From Streptomyces sp. SID8352 (GTDB taxonomy: Bacteria; Actinomycetota; Actinomycetes; Streptomycetales; Streptomycetaceae): a DNA stretch of 64,000 nt. Shown piece by piece: positions 1 to 10,352 of the stretch. Where the stretch lies: contig NZ_WWGX01000091.1 of NCBI RefSeq assembly GCF_009862265.1, positions 56,889-120,888 of the forward strand. Direction: 5' to 3'. How positions within the stretch are numbered: position 1 is the stretch's first letter; each line of letters opens with the position of its first letter. The position numbers and the translations under genes were made by a program. Under the pieces are notes generated by a model. It was not told the origin of the DNA. It did no database searches and saw only the letters and a program-made list of their open reading frames with translations.

Positions 1-781
1 CCTCGGCGGCGGCCATCTTCATGGGCTGCTGCTCGTACATGACCTTGCCGAGGGTGTCGCCGCTGACCGCGGTCAGCAGACCGCCGACGGCGAGCGTGAC
101 CAGGCCGAGCCGGAGGGAGGTGCGCATCACCGGGATGTGCTTCTTGCGCATCAGGTGGAAGGCGGCGATGCCCACCATGAAGGCACCACCCGTCAGGAAG
201 GCTGCCGAGAAGCTGTGGAAGACCTGGTTGAGCGTGGTGTTCTGGGTGAGGACCAGCCAGAAGTCGGTGAGTTCGGCACGGCCCTTCTCCGCGTTGATGC
301 GGTAGCCGACCGGGTGCTGCATCCAGGAGTTGGCCGCGAGGATGAAGTACGCCGACAGCAGGGTGCCGACCGAGACGATCCAGATGCAGGCGAGATGGAT
401 CCTCTTCGGCAGCTTGTCCCAGCCGAAGATCCACAGGCCGATGAAGGTCGACTCGAAGAAGAAGGCGAGCAGCGCCTCGAAGGCGAGCGGCGCGCCGAAG
501 ATGTCACCGACGAAGCGGGAGTAGTCGGACCAGTTCATGCCGAACTGGAACTCCTGCACGATGCCGGTGACGACACCCATGGCAATGTTGATCAGGAAGA
601 GCTTCCCCCAGAACTTGGTGGCCCTGAGGTACTTCTCCTTGCCAGTGCGGACCCAGGCGGTCTGGAGGCCGGCCGTGAGGGCCGACAGCGAGATCGTCAG
701 CGGGACGAAGAGGAAGTGGTAGACGGTGGTGATGCCGAACTGCCATCGAGCCAGCGTCTCTGGTGCCAAGGCCATGTCCAC
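1..781 (-). CDS. cydA: Cytochrome bd oxidase subunit I, N-terminal part (runs off the window)
   Basis: This is subunit I of the membrane quinol oxidase that reduces O2 to water under low oxygen. About 260 N-terminal residues are inside the window. The start chosen is the GTG at 781 because AAGGAG lies nine bases upstream; an in-frame ATG at 775 is the alternative. Family hallmarks seen: TTVYHFLFVPLT near the N-terminus, whose His (residue 22) matches the E. coli CydA His19 heme ligand; NSWMQHPVGY; and QVFHSFSAAF, whose His fits the heme b558 ligand. Several hydrophobic helices are visible. CydB and the CydDC exporter would be expected beyond the left edge. A perfect Rex palindrome lies 85 bp upstream, so NADH/NAD-responsive control is likely. 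Confidence 0.95.
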   Translation of the reverse strand, partial: MDMALAPETLARWQFGITTVYHFLFVPLTISLSALTAGLQTAWVRTGKEKYLRATKFWGKLFLINIAMGVVTGIVQEFQFGMNWSDYSRFVGDIFGAPLAFEALLAFFFESTFIGLWIFGWDKLPKRIHLACIWIVSVGTLLSAYFILAANSWMQHPVGYRINAEKGRAELTDFWLVLTQNTTLNQVFHSFSAAFLTGGAFMVGIAAFHLMRKKHIPVMRTSLRLGLVTLAVGGLLTAVSGDTLGKVMYEQQPMKMAAAE

Positions 782-865
782 GTCGTCGGTCTCCTTACAT
801 CGCCGTGGTCGCGGCAGTTCTACGCGTGTACGTCCCTACCCATTCCTGAGCAAACACGACGCGCT

Positions 866-881
866 TGTGAACGCGTTCACA
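866..881. promoter_or_regulatory. Rex operator (ROP) upstream of cydA
   Basis: The 16-bp sequence TGTGAACGCGTTCACA is a perfect palindrome and equals the Streptomyces Rex operator consensus as I know it. Rex is the NADH-sensing repressor that controls cyd and other respiratory genes. A second, overlapping pair of arms, TTGTGAA (865-871) and TTCACAA (882-888), surrounds it. It lies 85 bp upstream of the cydA start, where it could block initiation. The rex gene is not in the window. Confidence 0.92.
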
Positions 882-1221
882 TTCACAAGCAATTATGACC
901 TACTGCTTTTCGCCACCGACAGGGGGGTCCCCTGTGACGTCAACCCCTTCGCGCGGGGAGATCCACCGCGTCCTCCGCGACCGGCGCCGCACGCCCCGCC
1001 CGACCCCGCGCGACGGGAAGAAGCACCCTCGCGGGCGCGGCGCGGGCACCCCCGAAGGCAGCCGGAGAAACCTCGCCGCAGGTCCTGTCCGGGCCCGGCG
1101 GATGGTCGCGGGCGGAGGACCGTCCCGTCGGCGGACCCGCGTGGACGTGACGGACCTCACCGCACGGCGGAATCCGGACACGACGAAGCCCGGGGCCGTG
1201 GCCGACGCCACGACCCCGGGC

Positions 1222-1291
1222 CCGATCCGATCCCGTCCCGTCCGACCCGATCCCGACCCGTCCGGTCCGATCCGATCCTGCCCGGTCCGGT
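1222..1291. repeat. Degenerate pentanucleotide tandem repeat (14 units starting CC)
   Basis: Fourteen consecutive 5-bp units all begin with CC: CCGAT (5 copies), CCCGT (3), CCGGT (3), and one each of CCGAC, CCCGA and CCTGC. The array ends ten bases before the stop codon of the aminotransferase on the minus strand. It is a simple-sequence tract; no function can be assigned. Confidence 0.8.
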
Positions 1292-1301
1292 CGCGCCGGG
1301 G

Positions 1302-2381
1302 TCACGCCTCCTGGGGGAACTCCGCCGTCGCCTTGAGGAAGATGTCGTTGGCCTCGGTCTCCCCGATGGTCACCCGCACGCCCTCGCCCGCGAACGGCCG
1401 CACGACGACCCCGGCCCGCTCGCACGCCTCCGCGAAGGCGACCGAGCGCTCGCCCAGCCGCAGCCACACGAAGTTCGCCTGGGTCTCCGGCACGGTCCAG
1501 CCCTGCGCACGCAGCGCGTCGGCCACCCGGGCGCGCTCGCCCACCAGCGTGCCGACCCGGCCGATCAGCTCGTCCTCGGCGCGCAGCGAGGCGATCGCCG
1601 CCTCCTGGGCGATGTGGCTCACACCGAAGGGAACCGCCGTCTTGCGCAGCGCCGCCGCCACCGGCTCGTGCGCGATCGCGAATCCGACCCGCAGCCCGGC
1701 GAGCCCGTACGCCTTGGAGAAGGTGCGCAGCACGCAGACGTTGGGGCGGTCGCGGTAGAGCTCCACGCCGTCCGGCACCTCGGGATCGCGGATGAACTCC
1801 CGGTAGGCCTCGTCCAGGACCACGAGCACATCGGCCGGCACCCGGTCGAGGAACCGCTCCAGCTCGGCCCGCCGCACGACCGTTCCGGTCGGGTTGTTGG
1901 GGTTGCAGACGAAGATCAGGCGGGTGCGCTCGGTGATCGCCGCCGCCATCGCGTCCAGGTCGTGCACGTCGTCCGGCGTCAGCGGCACCTGGACCGAGGT
2001 CGCGCCGCTGATCCGGGTGATGATCGGGTACGCCTCGAAGGACCGCCAGGCGTAGATCACCTCGTCGCCGGGTCCGGCGGTGGCCTGGATGAGCTGCTGG
2101 GCCACGCCGACCGAGCCGGTGCCGGTGGCCAGATGGGAGACGGGGACGCCGAACCGTTCCGCCAGCTCGTTCATCAGCCCCGTACAGGCCATGTCCGGGT
2201 AGCGGTTGAAGGCCGAGGCAGCCGCCGTCACCTTCTCCATCACGCCGGGGAGCGGCGGGTAGGGGTTCTCGTTGGAGGACAGCTTGTAGGCCACCGGCCC
2301 GCCGGCCGCGGCGGGCTTGCCCGGCTTGTAGGTGGGAACGCCTTCCAGCTCGGCACGCAGCTTGGGGCTCGTCTCGCTCAC
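1302..2381 (-). CDS. HisC-like pyridoxal-phosphate aminotransferase
   Basis: A 359-residue fold-type I aminotransferase of the histidinol-phosphate / aromatic aminotransferase group. Seen in order: YKLSSNENPYPPLP near the N-terminus, the CNPNNPTGT motif, the Asp-containing LDEAYREF strand, and the PLP-lysine motif FSKAYGLAGLR. The start is the GTG at 2381, preceded by AGGAGG with a six-base spacer; upstream ATGs lack this. It stands alone, away from any his operon, so it is more likely a phenylalanine/aromatic or general aminotransferase paralogue than the pathway HisC. Substrate cannot be read from sequence. Confidence 0.88.
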   Translation of the reverse strand: MSETSPKLRAELEGVPTYKPGKPAAAGGPVAYKLSSNENPYPPLPGVMEKVTAAASAFNRYPDMACTGLMNELAERFGVPVSHLATGTGSVGVAQQLIQATAGPGDEVIYAWRSFEAYPIITRISGATSVQVPLTPDDVHDLDAMAAAITERTRLIFVCNPNNPTGTVVRRAELERFLDRVPADVLVVLDEAYREFIRDPEVPDGVELYRDRPNVCVLRTFSKAYGLAGLRVGFAIAHEPVAAALRKTAVPFGVSHIAQEAAIASLRAEDELIGRVGTLVGERARVADALRAQGWTVPETQANFVWLRLGERSVAFAEACERAGVVVRPFAGEGVRVTIGETEANDIFLKATAEFPQEA

Positions 2382-2677
2382 CGCAGTCCTCCTCATGAAC
2401 CACCACCGGCATCGAATACTGCTCACCTTATGAGGATTCGGCGCCGCTGCGTAGGGCCGCGGAGCGGGGAGAGCGGGCCGCGTCCGTCACACGGGCATCA
2501 CGGTCATCAGCGGACAAGGCGCACGATTTGGGGGGCGCGTCGTACATATATCTACGCGCCGGTGGCTTGCGCCGTGGCGCGCGTCCCCCGTGAAGGTGAG
2601 TTGAGACCTCTTCGCAACATCGTCCCCTCGGCAGGCGCGCGGACGCCGACACGTAACGTCCTGGGGTATAGATGGCC

Positions 2678-2689
2678 AACAAGCTTGTT
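2678..2689. promoter_or_regulatory. 12-bp palindrome AACAAGCTTGTT upstream of the LacI-type gene
   Basis: A perfect AT-rich palindrome in an otherwise GC-rich leader, just after a TATAGA-like -10 element (2667-2672). LacI-family proteins bind short palindromes of about this length and often regulate their own promoter, so it is a candidate autoregulatory operator. This is inference only; it lacks the central CG step typical of many LacI-type sites. Confidence 0.35.
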
Positions 2690-2710
2690 TTCGAAGGGAG
2701 TTAATAAGAA

Positions 2711-2773
2711 ATGACCATGCAGAAACGTGCCTCTCGCCGGGCGCATATGCGTCCGCCCTACCCCACCTCATGA
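2711..2773 (+). CDS. Possible 20-codon leader ORF upstream of the LacI-type regulator
   Basis: An ATG with GGGAG about ten bases upstream opens a 20-residue frame that starts MTMQKRASRR, is rich in basic residues, and ends in TGA at 2773, only 19 bp before the regulator's ATG. The codons CGT, TCT and AAA are unusual for this genome. I do not recognise the peptide. It could be a real microprotein, a leader ORF tuning the regulator, or chance. No signal peptide or membrane segment is visible. Confidence 0.35.
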   Translation: MTMQKRASRRAHMRPPYPTS

Positions 2774-2792
2774 GCCCTACTATCGGCACGCC

Positions 2793-3905
2793 ATGACAGC
2801 AGCAGGGAAGCACCAGGTGAGCCGCACGGAAACCTCACGCCGAGGCAGCCGGCCGGGCCGGGCGGGCATCAGGGACGTGGCCGCCGCCGCCGGAGTCTCC
2901 ATCACCACCGTCTCCGACGCCCTCAACGGCAAGGGCAGGCTCCCGGACGCCACCCGCCGCCATGTCCGCGAGGTCGCCGACCGACTGGGCTACCGGCCCT
3001 CGGCCGCCGCCCGCACACTCCGCACCGGCAAGTCGGGGCTCATCGGCCTGACCGTGACGACGTACGGGGATGAACCTTTCACCTTCACCGAGTTCGCGTA
3101 CTTCGCGGAGATGGCGCGCGCCGCCACCTCCGCCGCGCTCGCCCGCGGCTACGCCCTCGTGATCCTCCCGGCCACCTCCCGGCACGACGTGTGGTCCAAC
3201 GTCGCGCTGGACGGCACCGTCGTCATCGATCCCTCGGACCAGGACCCGGTCGTCGGCGAACTGGTCCGCCAGGGCTTACCGGTGGTCTCGGACGGCCGAC
3301 CCGCCGGCAGCCTGCCGGTCACCGCCTGGGTCGACAACGACCACGAGGCCGCGGTGCTCGGCATCCTCGACCACCTGGCCGACGCGGGCGCCCGCCGCAT
3401 CGGCCTGCTCACCGGCACCACCACGGACACGTACACCCACCTGTCGACCACCGCGTACCTGCGCTGGTGCGAGCGGGTCGGCCAGGACCCCGTCTACGAG
3501 GCCTACCCGGCGCACGACCCGTGCGCGGGCGCCGTCGCCGCCGACCGGCTGCTGGCCCGCCCCGACCGGCCCGACGCCGTCTACGGCCTGTTCGACCCGA
3601 ACGGCACCGATCTGCTCGCCGCCGCCCGCCGCTACGGGCTGCGCGTCCCCGAGGACCTGCTGCTGGTCTGCTGCAGCGAGTCCATGGTCTACGCCAACAC
3701 CGAGCCGGCCATCACCACCCTGTCGCTCAAGCCGCGCCGGATCGGCACGGCGGTGGTGCAGCTCCTCATCGACGCCATCGAGGGCCTGGAGTCCGACCAG
3801 CCGGTCGAGCAGGTGATACCGACCGAGCTGATCGTGCGCACCTCGTCGCAGCGCCGCTCCCCGCGCACGACGGTCAGCCCCCCGCGCTCCCCCGAGGGCC
3901 AGTAG
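2793..3905 (+). CDS. LacI-family transcriptional regulator with a TTA codon
   Basis: A 370-residue LacI/GalR-type repressor. The N-terminal helix-turn-helix is clear (IRDVAAAAGVSITTVSDALN, then the hinge-type GYRPSAAARTLRTGKSGLIG), followed by a periplasmic-binding-protein-like effector domain to about residue 345 and a Ser/Pro-rich tail. The ATG at 2793 is chosen; a GTG at 2817 is possible, and neither has a strong SD. Leu162 is encoded by TTA (3276-3278). TTA is read by the bldA tRNA in Streptomyces, so translation may be tied to development or growth phase. No sugar operon adjoins, so its target is unknown. The S. coelicolor neighbour of cydA in this position is, I believe, called rstP. 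Confidence 0.9.
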   Translation: MTAAGKHQVSRTETSRRGSRPGRAGIRDVAAAAGVSITTVSDALNGKGRLPDATRRHVREVADRLGYRPSAAARTLRTGKSGLIGLTVTTYGDEPFTFTEFAYFAEMARAATSAALARGYALVILPATSRHDVWSNVALDGTVVIDPSDQDPVVGELVRQGLPVVSDGRPAGSLPVTAWVDNDHEAAVLGILDHLADAGARRIGLLTGTTTDTYTHLSTTAYLRWCERVGQDPVYEAYPAHDPCAGAVAADRLLARPDRPDAVYGLFDPNGTDLLAAARRYGLRVPEDLLLVCCSESMVYANTEPAITTLSLKPRRIGTAVVQLLIDAIEGLESDQPVEQVIPTELIVRTSSQRRSPRTTVSPPRSPEGQ

Positions 3906-4458
3906 GGGGTGGGGTGCCGGACCACCCGCGGGGGACGCGGAGCGGCGATCCCCCCGGGGCCGCCGGGGCGCACCGCGGGAGGGACGGCGCCCCCACGCCC
4001 CCCACACCCCCGCGCCTCCCCGGCGCGCCGGGCGGCACCCGGGACGCACCGGCACCCGGGCCGACCGGCGTCCGGGCCGGAACACCCCGGGTCGTGCTGC
4101 GGCGCCCGGCGGCACACGGCCTCCGCGCGGTGTGCCGCCGGGGCCGGGCGGACCGTCCGGGCGACGCGGGGCACACGGCCCCACTCCGTGTCCGGCACCG
4201 CCCGCCGCTCCCCGGGGCGCCCGGTGGGCGCACGGCGGCATTGCCCGGAGCGGGCGAAAAAGCAAGGCCACGACCGAGGGAAAAAGATCGGGCCAATCGG
4301 GGCGAAAGCCCCGGTGAACCGGAGCGCCGCCCCGATTCACCACCCCAGGGTCATCACACAGCGCGATTCGCATTCCTATGATGGGCCCACGACACCGAGG
4401 GCCGCTGCGACCAGGCAGTCCGAACCGGTGCAGACGCGGCGCGATGGTGGAGGGGTCG
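3906..4458. other. 553-bp GC-rich intergenic region
   Basis: Between the LacI-type gene and the metallophosphoesterase. Frames run through it on both strands but are low-complexity Pro/Arg/Gly translations without motifs. The last 150 bp are less GC-rich (GAAAAAGATC and TTCGCATTCC stretches) and probably contain the promoter of the downstream gene. Nothing else is recognised. Confidence 0.6.
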
Positions 4459-5538
4459 ATGACTCAGGGGGCCGGTCAGGGACCCGAGGTGGAACGCACG
4501 GCGACCGTGCGCGACTTCCGGGTGCCCGCGTACGTCCACGACAGCGCTCCGTACGCCTCCGCCGGCACCCCCCCGGCCGAGCCCGCCCCGCCCGCCGCGG
4601 ACGCCTACCCGGAGGGGTACACCCCGACCCAGCGCGATCTGCCCGTCATCCGCCGGGGTGACACGGTCCAGGTGACCATCGAGCCCGAACCCGCCCCGGC
4701 CGCCCCGCCCGCCACCGGCCAGGGCCCGCTGTACGTCGTCGGGGACGTGCACGGCTACCTCGACGAGCTGGTCGCCGCCCTGCGGGAGCAGGACCTCGTC
4801 GACGCCTCGGGCACCTGGTGCGCGGGCACCGCCCGGCTCTGGTTCCTCGGGGACTTCACCGACCGCGGGCCCGACGGCATCGGTGTCATCGACCTCGTGA
4901 TGCGGCTCTCCGCCGAGGCCGCCGCCGCCGGCGGCTACTGCAAGGCCCTGATGGGCAACCACGAACTGCTGCTGCTCGGTGCCAAGCGCTTCGGCGACAC
5001 GCCGGTCAGCTCCGGCGCGGGCACCGCCACCTTCCAGGCGGCCTGGCTGCTCAACGGCGGCCAGAAGACTGACATGGACCGCCTCCAGGACCACCACCTG
5101 CAGTGGATGGCCCGTCTCGACGCCCTGGAGGAGGTAGACGACCACCTCCTGGTGCACTCCGACACCCTCACCTACCTCGACTACGGGCGCTCCATCGAAG
5201 AGGTCAACGACACCGTGCGGGAGACCCTGACCCGCAATGACGTGGAGGAGGTCTGGGACCTGTTCCGCAAGCTGACCAAGCGCTTCTCCTTCCGCGACGA
5301 GGGCGGCGCCGACGCCGTCCGCTCGCTGCTGGACACCTACGGCGGCACGCGCGTCGTCCACGGGCACAGCCCCATCCCGTACCTGCTGGGCGAGGTCGGC
5401 TCCGAGGACGGCGAGGACGACAACCGCACCGTGGTCGAGGGCCCCCACGTCTACGCGGACGGGCTGGCCATCGCGATGGACGGCGGCGTGACGATGGCGG
5501 GGAAACTGCTGGTCCAGCAACTGCCGCTGGAAGACTGA
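4459..5538 (+). CDS. Metallophosphoesterase (PPP-type calcineurin-like)
   Basis: A 359-residue protein with a disordered Pro/Ala-rich N-terminus (about residues 20-90) followed by a calcineurin-like phosphoesterase domain. The metal-binding signature of the PPP group is complete: GDVHG (about 95-99), GDFTDRG (about 131), GNHE (about 166), VHSD, and a C-terminal VVHGHSP. The ATG at 4459 has GGAGG five bases upstream. Family members dephosphorylate proteins or small phosphates; the substrate is not deducible. It appears monocistronic. Confidence 0.88.
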   Translation: MTQGAGQGPEVERTATVRDFRVPAYVHDSAPYASAGTPPAEPAPPAADAYPEGYTPTQRDLPVIRRGDTVQVTIEPEPAPAAPPATGQGPLYVVGDVHGYLDELVAALREQDLVDASGTWCAGTARLWFLGDFTDRGPDGIGVIDLVMRLSAEAAAAGGYCKALMGNHELLLLGAKRFGDTPVSSGAGTATFQAAWLLNGGQKTDMDRLQDHHLQWMARLDALEEVDDHLLVHSDTLTYLDYGRSIEEVNDTVRETLTRNDVEEVWDLFRKLTKRFSFRDEGGADAVRSLLDTYGGTRVVHGHSPIPYLLGEVGSEDGEDDNRTVVEGPHVYADGLAIAMDGGVTMAGKLLVQQLPLED

Positions 5539-5719
5539 GCGTTCACCGCGTCTCCGGCCCGCCGACGCGCCCGTGCGGGACGGCACCCAATTTCGGTAAA
5601 CCCCCTGTCACCGCGCACCGTCACCGCTCTACCATCGGATTATCCGTAGCAGGCTCCCCTCCGTTTCTGCCCGACGGCTCGTTCCCATGCGAGCCCCAAG
5701 CCCTACGGAGCATCGGGGG

Positions 5720-6580
5720 ATGCAGATGAACAGCGTTCCGCAGCACCTGTCGCGCGAGGACCGCCAGGAGTACGAGCGGGTCCTCGACGAGGCGCTGCGC
5801 TCCGCACCACACCGTCCGGAGCTGTCCGGGATCGGACAGCGGTACACCAGCCAGCAACTGCGCACCCTGGCCCTCGCCGCCACCGTGGCCATCACGGAGG
5901 CGGCGGCCGCCGAGTACCAGCACTACGTGAAGGTCCGCGAGGCCCTGCGCCACCCGGCGCCGCAGGGCCTCGCGCCGTCCGGGCCCACCGCGTCCGGCCC
6001 GGAGGGGCGGGGCGCTGACGCGGCGGGGCTCGCCGCCTCGGTGGGCGAGGCCGCCGGAGCGGGCGCCGTCGCCGTGATCGCCGTCCTGACGCCCGTCCTG
6101 GCCGGCACCGCCGCCACGATCTTCCTGATCGTCGGCTTCCTGCTGAAGGCGTTCGCCCCGGAGCGGGCCTTCGCGCGGACCATGCTCACCATGGGGTGGT
6201 TCTTCGGCGCGGTCACCGTGGTCGCGATCCTGGTGGCCGCTGCCGGCCTGCTGATCACCGCGCTGCGCAACCGGCCCTCCGCCGAGTCCGGCCGCGGCGG
6301 GCCCGACGAGGAGGTGGCGCTGGCACGGGATGCCTGGCACGACGCCCTGCTCCACCGGGGCATCCTGCCGTTCCTGCGGGACAGGCTGGCCGGTGCGGGG
6401 GCGCCGGCCGTTCCCCGCACGGGCCCGGCGGCACCGGCGGGCCGCATGCCGCACCTGGGGTACGGGAGGCCGGGGTTCAGCAGCCCGGGGGACGGCCCCG
6501 CGGCCGGGTCCCGCCCCAGCTACTCCAGTCCGGACTACTCCAGCCCGGACTTCGGCGGGCCGGACCACCAGCCGGAATAG
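5720..6580 (+). CDS. Membrane protein with two central transmembrane segments, unknown function
   Basis: A 286-residue protein. The soluble N-terminal part starts MQMNSVPQHLSRED and is charged. Two hydrophobic helices follow at about residues 115-150 and 158-185 (AVAVIAVLTPVLAGTAATI and TVVAILVAAAGLLITAL), then a tail ending in Ser/Pro/Tyr/Asp repeats (YSSPDYSSPDF). Two ATGs, 5720 and 5726, are both plausible: GGAG sits nine bases before the first, GGGGG six before the second. I recognise no family. Confidence 0.8.
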   Translation: MQMNSVPQHLSREDRQEYERVLDEALRSAPHRPELSGIGQRYTSQQLRTLALAATVAITEAAAAEYQHYVKVREALRHPAPQGLAPSGPTASGPEGRGADAAGLAASVGEAAGAGAVAVIAVLTPVLAGTAATIFLIVGFLLKAFAPERAFARTMLTMGWFFGAVTVVAILVAAAGLLITALRNRPSAESGRGGPDEEVALARDAWHDALLHRGILPFLRDRLAGAGAPAVPRTGPAAPAGRMPHLGYGRPGFSSPGDGPAAGSRPSYSSPDYSSPDFGGPDHQPE

Positions 6581-6602
6581 CCACCGGCCGGGGCGGGCGG
6601 CC

Positions 6603-8183
6603 TCACAGGATGCCCGCCCGGCCGGCGGCGGCGATCCAGGAGGGGAACTCGGACAGCAGCCGGTCGTACAGCTCCGGGTCGGGGACGGTCCCGATGTCGT
6701 CGACGGCGAAGAAGCCGACGTTGTCGACGCGTCGGCCGGGCAGGGTGTCAAAACGCTCCAGCACCCCGTACTGGGCCCGGCCCAGGCCCACGAACTGCCA
6801 GAAGACCGGTTCCTCCACGGCCTCGCGCAGCTCCCGCTCGATCTCGCCGTCGCGGTAGACGCCGCCGTCGGAGAAGAAGAGCACCAGGGTGGGCACCGGC
6901 GCGGGGTTGTCCCGGACGAAGGCGCGCACCTCGGCGATCACCTTCTGCTCCTCGTTCTGGATGCCGACGTCCCGCATGTCGACCTGTCCCTCCAGCAGCG
7001 ACTTCCTGCGCCCCCGGCGGCGGAACAGACCGATCTCCCCCACCCGCACGTGCAGGCGCAGCCAGTCCGGCAGCTCGCCCAGGCGGAGATCGGGCAGCCG
7101 GGCCGGGTTCGAGGCGAAGGTCCACGCCTGCATCTCGCCGTCGTCGTCCAGTTGCGCGGCCACGGCGGCCATCCGCTCGACCACGTCGGCCACGACGCCC
7201 TTGGCGTAGAGGGAGGCCATGGAACCGGAGGCGTCGAGGACCAGTACCACCCGGGCGGTGACGCCGGCCGCGCCGTGTTTGCGCAGGCTGACGGCGACCT
7301 GCTCCTTGCGCAGGGACAGCCGCTTGCGCATGTCCACGGGCAGGCGCTCCTCCCCCTTGGTGAGCCGGGGGCCGGAGCCGGGCGCGGCGGCGACGGGAGC
7401 GGCGGAGGCCGGCGGCCCGGACCTCGGGGGTCCCGGGGCGTACGGCGAAGCCGGTGGGGGCGCGGCGGCGGCCGGCGCGGGGGACGGGGCGAAGCCCGGG
7501 GGTGCGGGCGGCAGGGGAGGAGCCGGAGGAACGGTGGGTGCGGGAGACGTGGTCGCGGTGGGGACGGCCACCGTGGGCGCCGGGGGTGCGGCGGGCGGGG
7601 CGGTCGGAACGGGCGGGACGAGCGGGACGAGCGGGACGTCGGGCGGGGGAGCGTCGTCGACCGTGATCCCGAAGTCGGTGGCCAGACCCGCGAGTCCGCT
7701 GGCGTAGCCCTGCCCCACCGCGCGGAACCTCCACCGGCCCTGGCGCCGGTACAGTTCGCCGGCCACCAGCGCGGTCTCCGTGGCGGCGGCGATGTCGAAG
7801 CGGGCCAGCTCGGCCCCGGTGCCCGCGTCCCTCAGCCGCAGGGACAGCAGGGGCACCTGCCCGAAGGTCCCGCCGTCGGCCGAGGCGCACAGCAGCACCC
7901 GCTCGACGGCAGGTTCCAGGGCACCCAGGTCCACCTCGACGGTGTCGGCACTGGTGCCGGGCCCGTCCTGGCGGCCCAGTCGGCGTACCGCCCCGGAGGT
8001 GTGGCGCGGCTGGTTGTGGAAGACGAAGTCGCCGTCGTCCCGCACCCGTCCCGCCGAGGTGAGCAGCAGCGCCGACGCGTCGACCTCGGGAACGCCCGGC
8101 CCGGCCGAACGGACCAGCTCGGCCCGCACGGCGGGGGAGTCGACGGCGAGATTGGCGCCCTTGCTCAGGGAAGTGGCTGTCAT
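6603..8183 (-). CDS. TerD-domain / von Willebrand A domain fusion protein
   Basis: A 526-residue protein in three parts. Residues 1 to about 185 are a TerD-like stress domain (MTATSLSKGANLAV, then VDASALLLTSAGRVRDDGDF and FHNQPRHTSG). A long Pro/Ala linker spans about 190-300. The C-terminal half is a vWA-like domain with the MIDAS motif LVLDASGSMASLY (DxSxS) and LVLFFSDGGVY. TerD-type proteins bind Ca2+ and are linked to tellurite and general stress responses; vWA domains bind ligands through a metal. No ter operon surrounds it, so it acts alone or with distant partners. The ATG at 8183 begins the TerD domain exactly. Confidence 0.9.
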   Translation of the reverse strand: MTATSLSKGANLAVDSPAVRAELVRSAGPGVPEVDASALLLTSAGRVRDDGDFVFHNQPRHTSGAVRRLGRQDGPGTSADTVEVDLGALEPAVERVLLCASADGGTFGQVPLLSLRLRDAGTGAELARFDIAAATETALVAGELYRRQGRWRFRAVGQGYASGLAGLATDFGITVDDAPPPDVPLVPLVPPVPTAPPAAPPAPTVAVPTATTSPAPTVPPAPPLPPAPPGFAPSPAPAAAAPPPASPYAPGPPRSGPPASAAPVAAAPGSGPRLTKGEERLPVDMRKRLSLRKEQVAVSLRKHGAAGVTARVVLVLDASGSMASLYAKGVVADVVERMAAVAAQLDDDGEMQAWTFASNPARLPDLRLGELPDWLRLHVRVGEIGLFRRRGRRKSLLEGQVDMRDVGIQNEEQKVIAEVRAFVRDNPAPVPTLVLFFSDGGVYRDGEIERELREAVEEPVFWQFVGLGRAQYGVLERFDTLPGRRVDNVGFFAVDDIGTVPDPELYDRLLSEFPSWIAAAGRAGIL

Positions 8184-8501
8184 GCGCCCAGTCTGCCGAG
8201 CCGGACCCGGGCGGACCAGGGACGGGACCACGCCCGACGGCCGGCCACAGCCCCGGGGCACCGGTGACGACAGAGGCCCCGCAACCGGTCGGGTCGCCGT
8301 GCCGTCCCCTCCGGCGGAAGGGGCGGCACGGCGGACGGCCGTCACCGGAGGCGCCGCACGCCGCGCGTCACGGCAACCGTCACGGGCGGTCCGACCTGCC
8401 CCGCGAAGCAGGTGACGACAGGACACCGACGGCTGATCCGGAGCGTCAGCCGGCCGGAGCGCGGGCCCGGAGCTCCGGCCGACCGGCGCCGGCCCGGAGC
8501 G
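8184..8501. other. 318-bp intergenic region downstream of thiC
   Basis: Both flanking genes are on the minus strand, so this holds the end of thiC transcription and the promoter of the TerD-vWA gene. It contains a GC-rich hairpin region around CCGGAGCTCCGG (about 8467-8478) and an 18-bp sequence at 8438-8455 that nearly repeats (one mismatch) the segment spanning the thiC stop codon at 8494-8511. No gene is seen. Confidence 0.5.
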
Positions 8502-10343
<1,842 letters not shown>

Positions 10344-10352
10344 GAGACCTAT

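Larger units (their letters stand above)
782..1301. other. 520-bp intergenic region between the aminotransferase stop and cydA
   Basis: No gene is supported here. The cydA-proximal part holds the Rex site (866-881) and a small 7-bp-arm inverted repeat ACAGGGG/CCCCTGT at 919-935. The distal part (1222-1291) is a run of CC-starting pentamers. Reading frames crossing it in both directions show no family features and look like GC-rich artefacts. Confidence 0.7.

Noticed and set aside
726..2714. A 662-codon plus-strand frame across the cydA leader and aminotransferase
   Set aside because: Low-complexity Arg/His/Gly translation that covers the Rex operator and runs antisense to a clear aminotransferase.
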